Shown here piece by piece: positions 1 to 5,472 of a stretch of DNA of 11,265 bases; position 1 is the stretch's first letter; every line of letters begins with the position of its first letter. Made by a program: the position numbers and the translations under genes. Source of the DNA: DATBWZ01 sp036514535. Its GTDB lineage: Bacteria; JAMCPX01; DATBWZ01. The notes under the pieces were generated by a model. It was not told where the DNA came from, did no database searches, and saw nothing but the letters and a program-made list of their open reading frames with translations. The DNA is taken from NCBI GenBank assembly GCA_036514535.1, contig DATBWZ010000133.1, forward strand, positions 1-11,265. The letters are read 5' to 3'.

Positions 1-925
1 CCATATTAGCCCCAGCAATCCTGCCGTGAAGTGTCGCTATCGGAATTATGGGAATAACCTCCTTTTTCCTGCTTATAAATTCGTCTGCTTCCGCAGCATC
101 GCCCGCGGCAAAGATATTTGCCGCGCTGGTCCGCATGCTGTTATCCACAATAATTCCGCGCCCTGTTTTTATTCCTGAATTCTTAAGAAAACCCATATTG
201 GGACGGACGCCAATAGCAACCACAAGGGTATTGCATTTTAACCTGGTTCCAGTCTTCAGTCTAACACCGGAAACAGCCTTTTTTGTTCTGGTTACTGAAA
301 CAACTGTATCTCCTGTAATAACTTTTATACCGTTGACCCACAACCACTCCCGGACAATCTCCGCGGCCCGCCGATCAATGGCGCGAACAAGAACATACTC
401 AGCCAGTTCAACCACCGTAACATCAATGCCGAGGGGCTTGAGTCCTTCAGCGCACTGAAGTCCTATGAGACCTCCGCCGATGACAACTGCCGAGGGATTT
501 TTTTGTTTTTTTACCCAGTCCCTCAGATTCTTGGCATCATCCCATGTTGTGAATGTAAAGACGCCTGTCCCCTTTGCCCCGTCAATTTCAGGGATAATAG
601 GTTCTCCACCGGGACTAAGAAGCAGATTGTCGTATCCAATTTTCTTGCCATCGTCAAGAAAAATTGCCTGCGTTGAAGAATCAATCCCTTCAATTGTCCT
701 GCCGAGCACAGGGGTAACTCTGTGCTTAGCGTAAAAATCATGATCCCTGTAATATATCTGTTTGTCGCCTATTATGCCGGACATGTATTCGTGGATTGCC
801 GCTCTGGCATATACATGATACGGTTCCCTTGAGACAACGGTTATTTCATCCTGAGGATTAACCCTCCGGATTGCCTCAATAGCAAAAACAGCGGAGTAGG
901 AATTTCCAACTATTACATGCTTCAT
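1..925 (-). CDS. NAD(P)/FAD-dependent oxidoreductase, C-terminus cut by window edge
   Basis: This is a flavoprotein of the pyridine-nucleotide-disulfide oxidoreductase superfamily (rubredoxin reductase / NirB N-terminal type). It probably moves electrons between NAD(P)H and the iron-sulfur proteins encoded just upstream. The first 308 codons are present with no stop; family members are usually about 400 residues, so roughly 100 are missing. It starts MKHVIVGNS, a variant FAD-binding Rossmann motif: the GNSAAG usual in this subfamily reads GNSYSA here. A second Rossmann motif, VIGGGLIGLQCAEGL (about residues 147-161), should bind NAD(P)H. FAAGDAA (272-278) is the conserved FAD-contacting GD motif, preceded by AIGVRPN. 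The ATG lies 3 bases after the stop of the ferredoxin gene, and an AGGGG in the end of that gene serves as ribosome site. The fold is secure. Glutamate synthase as partner is inferred from the operon; the direction of electron flow is not visible. Confidence 0.9.
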   Translation of the reverse strand, partial: MKHVIVGNSYSAVFAIEAIRRVNPQDEITVVSREPYHVYARAAIHEYMSGIIGDKQIYYRDHDFYAKHRVTPVLGRTIEGIDSSTQAIFLDDGKKIGYDNLLLSPGGEPIIPEIDGAKGTGVFTFTTWDDAKNLRDWVKKQKNPSAVVIGGGLIGLQCAEGLKPLGIDVTVVELAEYVLVRAIDRRAAEIVREWLWVNGIKVITGDTVVSVTRTKKAVSGVRLKTGTRLKCNTLVVAIGVRPNMGFLKNSGIKTGRGIIVDNSMRTSAANIFAAGDAAEADEFISRKKEVIPIIPIATLHGRIAGANM

Positions 926-928
926 CTC

Positions 929-1375
929 TTAACCCCTGTCCTCAAATACCAATGCTCTGTTAGGACAAACGGCCACGCAGGCAGGAACATCCCTCTCAGG
1001 GCACAGATCGCACTTTGAAGCCACAGCCCCGCCATTCTTCTTAAACGGCGTTATGGCTCCATAAGGACAAGCCATTATGCACATCCAGCACCCCAGGCAT
1101 TTCTCCTGGTTTAATTCAATCCTGCCTGTATTTTCATTTCTTGTAAGGGTGCCGTTTTTGCACGCCTCAACACATTCTGCCTCCGCGCAGTGTCTGCACA
1201 TAACTGAAAGAGCAACCGGCGTTTTATACTCAACATTGGTCCTGGAGGGCGTTCTGGGATTCTCAAGAAGATACGCCTTGAGAGGGTCCTTATATTTGGA
1301 ATGCTCCGCTATGCAGGCTACCTCGCAGAGATAACAAGCAATGCACCATTCTTCCCTTGGATATACAATCTTCAT
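929..1375 (-). CDS. 4 x [4Fe-4S] polyferredoxin (CooF/HycB-like electron-transfer subunit)
   Basis: A 148-residue iron-sulfur protein with exactly 16 cysteines, all in cluster motifs: C11xxCxxCxxxC21, C60xxCxxxxCxxxC72, C93xxCxxCxxxC103 followed by PYGAI, and C122xxC..C133xxxC137P. This is the four-cluster pattern of HycB/CooF/DmsB-type electron-transfer subunits. No signal peptide or membrane segment is seen, so it is probably cytoplasmic. The frame is open 14 codons further upstream, but that extension lies entirely within the preceding gene. The ATG at 1375 is one base after that gene's TGA, has an AGGCAGG a few bases before it, and gives the natural MKIVYPREEWC start. Its position between the glutamate-synthase FMN subunit and the FAD oxidoreductase suggests it carries electrons between them. 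Electron carrier is certain; the partner is inferred from context. Confidence 0.93.
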   Translation of the reverse strand: MKIVYPREEWCIACYLCEVACIAEHSKYKDPLKAYLLENPRTPSRTNVEYKTPVALSVMCRHCAEAECVEACKNGTLTRNENTGRIELNQEKCLGCWMCIMACPYGAITPFKKNGGAVASKCDLCPERDVPACVAVCPNRALVFEDRG

Positions 1376-1376
1376 T

Positions 1377-2891
1377 TCACAGACCTGCCTGTTGGATCCC
1401 GAGGGCGCGCAACTCACTCTCTGTTAATCCTATTCCGCGGAGCCTGTCACGGTTGCCCTTTAGACTCTCTATTGAATTTATGCCCATCAGCCCAAGCATT
1501 TCCTTTATTTCATTTGACCATGCCCTTATAAGATTAACGAGCCTTTCCGCTCCTATTTCCGGGTTCACGCGTTTCGCAAGATCGGGATCATTCGTGGTAA
1601 TGCCCCATGCGCATCTGCCCCTGTGGCACTGCTGGCAGAGAGTGCATCCAACAGCCATGAGAGCGGATGTAGCTATGTAAACAGCATCTGCGCCAAGCGC
1701 AATTGCCTTGATCACATCCCCGCTGTTCCGGAAGCCCCCTGCCGCAACAAGGGAGACCTGATTCCTTATTCCCTCCTGCCTCAGCCTTTCATCCACCGAA
1801 GCAATTGCAACCTCAATGGGTATGCCCACATTGTCCCTGATAATTTTTGGCGCGGCGCCTGTTCCACCCCTGAATCCGTCAATGGCAATAATATCCGCCC
1901 CTGCGCGGGCAATGCCGCTGGCAATCGCTGCAGAATTATGGACAGCCGCAATCTTTACCGAGACCGGCTTCTCATACCTTGTAGCCTCCTTCAGCGCATA
2001 AATTAATTGTTTCAGGTCTTCAATGGAATATATGTCATGATGCGGCGCAGGCGAAATCGCATCCGTTCCAACAGGAATCATCCTTGTTTCAGAAATTCCT
2101 TCAAGGACCTTCTCCCCGGGAAGATGCCCGCCGATTCCAGGCTTTGCGCCCTGTCCGATCTTAATCTCAATCGCAGCCCCAGCATTAAGATATTCCGGGC
2201 TCACGCCGAACCTGCCGGATGCACACTGGACAATTGTACGCCTGCCATACTGGTAAAGCGATTTCGGCAGCCCGCCCTCGCCGGTATTCCAGTATGTCCC
2301 CAGCTCTGTGGCGGCCATTGCCACGGATTCGCAGACATTGTAATTTATTGAACCATAGGACATGGCTGAGAACATAATTGGCATTTCAAGAATCAGTTGC
2401 GGCGCAAGTTTAGTTTTAAGTTCATATCCATCTCCCGCCTCCAGCAGATCTGGCTTCCTTCCCAGAAACGTTTTTAATTCCATCGGTTCCCTGAGCGGAT
2501 CAATGGATGGATTAGTGACCTGGCACGCGTCTATTACCATGTGGTCCCAGTAAATTCTTGAAGGCTTGTCATTTCCCATTCCCGTAACAATAATTCCGCC
2601 CGAGCCTGCCTGCTTATAAAGGTCTTTTATAAAATTGTCCCTCCAGTTGGCATTGGGACGGAATGTATCCGGGTTTCTCACTATTCTGATGCAATCGGTC
2701 GGGCAGAAGGTGGAGCACCGCATGCATCCAATGCAGTTGTAATCAAGACTGTAAATCAGATCACGGTGTTCATCGTAATAATTCGCGCCGTAGGAACATT
2801 GCGTCACACAACCCTTGCACCTTATACATTTATCCAGGTCCCGCTGGACGATAAAATCAAAATAATGATTATATGGGTTTTTATAAAGCAT
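1377..2891 (-). CDS. gltB: Archaeal-type glutamate synthase FMN subunit with N-terminal 2 x [4Fe-4S]
   Basis: This is the synthase (FMN/TIM-barrel) part of glutamate synthase, which reductively converts 2-oxoglutarate plus ammonia to glutamate. It has 504 residues. Two ferredoxin motifs open it: C22xxCxxCxxxC32, then C53xxCxxCxxxC63P. The FMN-barrel signatures follow: MSYGSI (177-182), IEIKIGQGAKPGIGGHLPG (241-259), IAIDGFRGGTGAAP (335-348) and LVAAGGFRNSGDVIKAIALGA (from 381). C416, C422 and C427 have the 6- and 5-residue spacing of the [3Fe-4S] ligands of Azospirillum GltB (C1102, C1108, C1113). The class II amidotransferase and GXGXG domains of bacterial GltB are absent, as in archaeal GltB2. 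The start is supported by GGAGG 11 bases upstream. It heads the operon with the ferredoxin and FAD genes, driven by the promoter at 3039-3066. The family is certain; true glutamate synthase activity is inferred. Confidence 0.93.
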   Translation of the reverse strand: MLYKNPYNHYFDFIVQRDLDKCIRCKGCVTQCSYGANYYDEHRDLIYSLDYNCIGCMRCSTFCPTDCIRIVRNPDTFRPNANWRDNFIKDLYKQAGSGGIIVTGMGNDKPSRIYWDHMVIDACQVTNPSIDPLREPMELKTFLGRKPDLLEAGDGYELKTKLAPQLILEMPIMFSAMSYGSINYNVCESVAMAATELGTYWNTGEGGLPKSLYQYGRRTIVQCASGRFGVSPEYLNAGAAIEIKIGQGAKPGIGGHLPGEKVLEGISETRMIPVGTDAISPAPHHDIYSIEDLKQLIYALKEATRYEKPVSVKIAAVHNSAAIASGIARAGADIIAIDGFRGGTGAAPKIIRDNVGIPIEVAIASVDERLRQEGIRNQVSLVAAGGFRNSGDVIKAIALGADAVYIATSALMAVGCTLCQQCHRGRCAWGITTNDPDLAKRVNPEIGAERLVNLIRAWSNEIKEMLGLMGINSIESLKGNRDRLRGIGLTESELRALGIQQAGL

Positions 2892-2895
2892 CCGT

Positions 2896-2955
2896 TTATA
2901 TGCCTCCGTCTGATTCAGGTTGTTTTCTGTTTATCATCTCGCATTCTCTATACAT
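2896..2955 (-). CDS. Possible 19-codon leader ORF before gltB
   Basis: A short ORF, MYRECEMINRKQPESDGGI and TAA, lies in the leader of the glutamate-synthase operon. Its ATG has an AAGGAA five bases upstream, a better-placed ribosome site than that of the gene it precedes. It ends 4 bases before the gltB ATG, so the GGAGG used by gltB lies inside its last codons. That layout would allow translational coupling. The peptide has three Glu, one Gln and one Asp but no run of one amino acid as in classic attenuator peptides. I recognise no family. It could be chance; only the ribosome site and the spacing support it. Confidence 0.35.
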   Translation of the reverse strand: MYRECEMINRKQPESDGGI

Positions 2956-3002
2956 TTTTATTCCTTATAATAAAGATTACGCTGCTTCTCCTAATTTAGA
3001 AC

Positions 3003-3015
3003 GGTTAATTTAACC
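3003..3015. promoter_or_regulatory. Palindrome GGTTAA-T-TTAACC in gltB leader
   Basis: A perfect 6-bp inverted repeat with a 1-base centre lies about 18-30 bases after the predicted gltB start of transcription. Its position and symmetry fit an operator for a dimeric regulator. A related TTAACC half occurs at 3191-3196, just before the divergent gene. The regulator is unknown. Confidence 0.35.
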
Positions 3016-3038
3016 TTTAGCCTTACTTTCATATATTA

Positions 3039-3066
3039 ATTTTATTACATGCCTTAAAAAAGTCAA
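3039..3066 (-). promoter_or_regulatory. Sigma70-type promoter of the gltB-ferredoxin-FAD operon
   Basis: On the minus strand a TTGACT -35 box (3066-3061) is followed after 16 bases by TAAAAT (3044-3039), one mismatch from each consensus. Transcription would start near 3033, leaving a leader of about 140 bases before gltB. The 12 bases around the -10 box, GTAATAAAATTA, are identical to those of the divergent promoter. Confidence 0.65.
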
Positions 3067-3101
3067 GAAAAAAATTAGTCTGTGAAAACCTCATTTTCTA
3101 C

Positions 3102-3129
3102 TTGACAGACGTTTTTATGGTAATAAAAT
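3102..3129 (+). promoter_or_regulatory. Sigma70-type promoter of the divergent glutamate-synthase-family gene
   Basis: A perfect TTGACA -35 box (3102-3107), a 16-base spacer and TAAAAT (3124-3129) form a strong promoter. Transcription would start near 3136, giving a leader of about 72 bases that ends in GGAGGG four bases before the ATG at 3208. Confidence 0.7.
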
Positions 3130-3161
3130 TACATGGAAAAAGGTAAAACGAAAAAATTACT

Positions 3162-3190
3162 TTAAAAAATAAGGGAATTATTAAAAATAG
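3162..3190 (+). promoter_or_regulatory. Candidate Lrp operator (13-bp motif plus flank)
   Basis: TTAAAAAATAAGG at 3162-3174 is identical to both arms of the inverted repeat upstream of the Lrp-family gene. The flank that follows, AAGGGAA then TTATTAAAAATAG, also has a close counterpart on the minus strand at 5406-5378, where the two blocks are 5 bases further apart. It lies about 26-54 bases downstream of the predicted transcription start, a place where binding could repress. A regulatory role is inferred from the repetition; the region is AT-rich, which raises the chance of coincidence. Confidence 0.45.
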
Positions 3191-3207
3191 TTAACCATGG
3201 AGGGATA

Positions 3208-4797
3208 ATGAACTTAAAACAACCTAATGCAAATCAAGCGACCGGAACCTTTAACAGGCTGAAAGATGTGGTGCCAATGTCTGGAATCTGCACCACCTGT
3301 CTTGACGGATGCGTGGGCGCATGTGAAATTTGGCTTGCCTCTTTCAGGGGAAGGGAGGTAATTTATCCCGGACCATTTGGCGATGTTACAGCAGGCGCAG
3401 ACAAGAATTACCCGGTTGATTATTCTCATTTGAATATTCAGGGGTATGCGAGGGGCGCAAAAGGGCTTCCTCGGGGGGTAAAGGGCGGACCCGATACATC
3501 AACCTTCCCTAAAGTAAATACCGAAACAGGGTATGGATGGGACAAAAAGGTGCAAATGAAAGTGCCAATCTTCACAGGAGCGTTGGGGTCCACCGAGATT
3601 GCAAGAAGAAACTGGGAACATTTTGCTGTTGGCGCTGCCGTATCGGGAATAACCCTTGTCTGCGGTGAAAACGTGTGCGGAGTTGATCCACAACTGGAAC
3701 TTGACAAAAAAGGTAAAGTGAAAAAATCCCCGGAAATGGACAGACGGATAGAAACCTACAGAAAATATCACGAAGGCTATGGTGAAATTCTCGTGCAGAT
3801 GAATGTTGAAGATACAAGGCTCGGAGTTGCCGAATATGTGCTTGAAAAACATAAATTGAACACCATAGAGCTCAAATGGGGACAGGGAGCAAAATGCATT
3901 GGCGGAGAAATAAAGGTTAAATCCCTTGAGCGAGCAGTTGAACTTAAAAAAAGAGGATATATAGTCACTCCTGATCCTGAACAGCCAGAGATAAAACTTG
4001 CATTCAAGGAGGGCGCAATAAAAGAATTTGAGAGGCACTCAAGACTGGGTTTTGTTGATAAAGAGTCGTTCTTAAAGGAGGTCCAGAGATTGAAAAAACT
4101 CGGTTTCAAGAGAATAACTCTTAAAACCGGAGCCTATTCACAGACTGAGTTAGCAATGGCTCTTCGCTGGGGCGCAGATGCAAAACTTGACCTTATAACA
4201 ATTGATGGCGCTCCAGGCGGAACAGGTATGAGTCCATGGCCAATGATGAACGAGTGGGGTATTCCCACATTTTACCTGCAGGCATTAGCCTACGAATTCT
4301 GTATGAAACTAACTGAAAGAGACATAAAGCTACCTGATATAGCAATTGCGGGAGGTTTCTCCACAGAAGACGGAGTTTTCAAAGCCATTGCGATGGGCGC
4401 ACCGTTTGTAAAAGCGGTCTGTATGGGCAGAGCTCTCATGATTCCCGGAATGGTAGGAAAGAACATACAGCACTGGATTAAAGAAGGGAACCTGCCTAAA
4501 ACCATATCTAAATACGGCAACAAAATAGAAGAGATATTCGTATGTTATGAGGAACTCAAAAAGAAATATGGGAACGAATTGTCCAATATGCCAACTGGCG
4601 CTATCGGCATGTACACATACTCCCAGAAATTTAAGGTGGGGCTCCAGCAACTGATGGCAGGAAGCAGAAATTTTTCAATAAACACCATCACGCGCGGTGA
4701 TCTGATGTCACTGACAAAGGAAGCAGCGGAAATATCGGGCATCCCATATGTAATGGATGCATACAGAGAGGAAGCCGAAAGAGTCCTTTTAGATTAG
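3208..4797 (+). CDS. FMN-binding glutamate synthase family protein lacking ferredoxin domain and 3Fe-4S cysteines
   Basis: A 529-residue paralogue of the FMN domain of glutamate synthase. Barrel signatures match the gltB product across the gap: IFTGALGSTE (121-130), LKWGQGAKCIGGEIKVKS (222-239, opposite IKIGQGAKPGIGGHLPG), ITIDGAPGGTGMSPWP (330-345) and IAIAGGFSTEDGVFKAIAMGAP (from 378). There is no N-terminal two-cluster ferredoxin. Where gltB has its C-x5-C-x4-C [3Fe-4S] ligands, this protein reads CMGRALMIPGMVGKN with a single Cys. It has its own N-terminal set, C28xxC31xxxC35xxxC39, which could bind a metal or Fe-S cluster. The ATG follows a strong GGAGGG. It has its own promoter and is divergent from gltB, with the Lrp gene convergent 12 bases downstream. 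FMN binding is likely. The substrate is unknown: it may be a glutamate synthase variant or another flavin oxidoreductase. Confidence 0.88.
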   Translation: MNLKQPNANQATGTFNRLKDVVPMSGICTTCLDGCVGACEIWLASFRGREVIYPGPFGDVTAGADKNYPVDYSHLNIQGYARGAKGLPRGVKGGPDTSTFPKVNTETGYGWDKKVQMKVPIFTGALGSTEIARRNWEHFAVGAAVSGITLVCGENVCGVDPQLELDKKGKVKKSPEMDRRIETYRKYHEGYGEILVQMNVEDTRLGVAEYVLEKHKLNTIELKWGQGAKCIGGEIKVKSLERAVELKKRGYIVTPDPEQPEIKLAFKEGAIKEFERHSRLGFVDKESFLKEVQRLKKLGFKRITLKTGAYSQTELAMALRWGADAKLDLITIDGAPGGTGMSPWPMMNEWGIPTFYLQALAYEFCMKLTERDIKLPDIAIAGGFSTEDGVFKAIAMGAPFVKAVCMGRALMIPGMVGKNIQHWIKEGNLPKTISKYGNKIEEIFVCYEELKKKYGNELSNMPTGAIGMYTYSQKFKVGLQQLMAGSRNFSINTITRGDLMSLTKEAAEISGIPYVMDAYREEAERVLLD

Positions 4798-4809
4798 ACA
4801 GCGATGTTC

Positions 4810-5301
4810 TTATTTTTCTGCCTTCTTAAGGGAAGCGTAGTTCTTTAACAACTCAACAGGCAACGCGGACTGCTCCCTGATTGTAGAAAATACAACCATT
4901 GTGTAAGTCCTTATAACACCTTTGACACCCCTTATTTTGTCAATCAGTTTTTCCAGTGTTTGGGTGTTTTTCGTCTTAACTTTAAGGATCAGCGTATAAT
5001 CGCCTGTAACATGGTGGCATTCCAGAATTTCATTGCCAATCTTTTTTATCTGCAATTCGAACTGCTTTATATTCTTCGGATGATTCACATTGACACCTAT
5101 AAAAGCCGTAATATCAATTCCCAGGCATTTTTCATCAAGAAGAACCCTGTAGCCGCGGATAACGCCCTTTTCCTCCAGTTTTTTAATGCGTTCTATCACC
5201 GATGGCGGACGGAGTCCAACTATTCCAGCAATATCATTATATTGCGTTCTCCCGTTCTTCTCCAGCAATTCAATGATCTTTATGTCAAGTTCGTCTATCA
5301 T
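4810..5301 (-). CDS. Lrp/AsnC family transcriptional regulator
   Basis: A 163-residue DNA-binding regulator. An N-terminal winged helix-turn-helix (about 3-52: LDIKIIELLEKNGR, then GLRPPSVIERIKKLEEKGVI) is followed by a RAM/Lrp-type ligand-binding domain (about 62-145). The latter contains ILECHHVTGDYTLILKVKT, parallel to the ECHLVSGDFDYLLK region of E. coli Lrp. Length matches the family. An in-frame GTG at 5307 would add two residues; I prefer the ATG because MIDELD is the usual family start, but no good ribosome site marks either. E. coli Lrp activates gltBDF, so regulation of the nearby glutamate-synthase genes is plausible. The gene has its own promoter and a large inverted repeat in its leader, suggesting autoregulation. 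The effector is unknown, probably an amino acid. Confidence 0.93.
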   Translation of the reverse strand: MIDELDIKIIELLEKNGRTQYNDIAGIVGLRPPSVIERIKKLEEKGVIRGYRVLLDEKCLGIDITAFIGVNVNHPKNIKQFELQIKKIGNEILECHHVTGDYTLILKVKTKNTQTLEKLIDKIRGVKGVIRTYTMVVFSTIREQSALPVELLKNYASLKKAEK

Positions 5302-5347
5302 CGTCACTTATAAAATAAAGCCATATAACAATAAATCCACAGTTTAA

Positions 5348-5391
5348 ATTAAAAAATAAGGCAAAACAGTCTTTTTACCTTATTTTTTAAT
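5348..5391. repeat. 14-bp perfect inverted repeat in the leader of the Lrp gene (candidate operator)
   Basis: The arms ATTAAAAAATAAGG (5348-5361) and CCTTATTTTTTAAT (5378-5391) are exact reverse complements around a 16-base loop. The first 13-bp core is also found at 3162-3174. The pair lies just after the predicted start of transcription of the Lrp-family gene. Low GC in the arms makes a terminator unlikely; two facing sites for a dimeric regulator fit better. Arm centres are 30 bp apart, near three helical turns, so both arms would lie on the same DNA face. Confidence 0.55.
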
Positions 5392-5396
5392 AATCC

Positions 5397-5425
5397 ATTT
5401 TCCCTTAATATAATCCCCCTGTCAA
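5397..5425 (-). promoter_or_regulatory. Probable promoter of the Lrp-family gene
   Basis: A perfect TTGACA on the minus strand (5425-5420) is followed after 17 bases by GAAAAT (5402-5397), a 4 of 6 match to the -10 consensus. Transcription would start near 5390, at the outer edge of the inverted repeat. The weaker -10 box makes this less certain than the two promoters at 3039-3066 and 3102-3129. Confidence 0.45.
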
Positions 5426-5472
5426 GAAAATTATTTTTGTTTGTCATTTTTGTCGCGGATTAAGCAATTAAT

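Larger units (their letters stand above)
2892..3207. other. AT-rich divergent intergenic control region (316 bases)
   Basis: This gap separates the two divergent glutamate-synthase-family genes. It contains two back-to-back promoters whose -35 boxes are 35 bases apart, a small palindrome and a possible leader ORF on the minus side, and one copy of the 13-bp candidate operator on the plus side. No tRNA, terminator-like GC hairpin or recognisable riboswitch was seen. The minus-strand leader (about 140 bases) is clearly longer than the plus-strand one (about 70 bases). Confidence 0.8.

Noticed and set aside
48..458. Plus-strand 136-codon ORF
   Set aside because: It is antisense to the FAD oxidoreductase, which shows clear motifs on the minus strand; the plus frame has no recognisable domain.
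1376..1417. Longer start for the polyferredoxin (14 extra codons)
   Set aside because: The extension lies wholly inside the end of gltB and does not resemble the family; the ATG at 1375 fits the family start and spacing.
3133..3165. Ten-codon ORF MEKGKTKKLL before the rightward paralogue
   Set aside because: Its ATG lies at or before the predicted transcription start and has no ribosome site.
3499..4038. Minus-strand 179-codon ORF inside the rightward paralogue
   Set aside because: The plus-strand frame carries conserved FMN-barrel motifs across this stretch; the antisense product, rich in Phe and Ser, looks like a shadow.
5348..5391. Reading the inverted repeat as a rho-independent terminator for the glycan operon
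   Set aside because: The arms are almost all A and T with only two G-C pairs each, the loop is 16 bases, and it lies past the predicted Lrp promoter; an operator explains it better.
5426..5460. Short GACAAA-type direct repeats upstream of the Lrp promoter
   Set aside because: The units are too short and irregular in AT-rich DNA to call a repeat array or operator.
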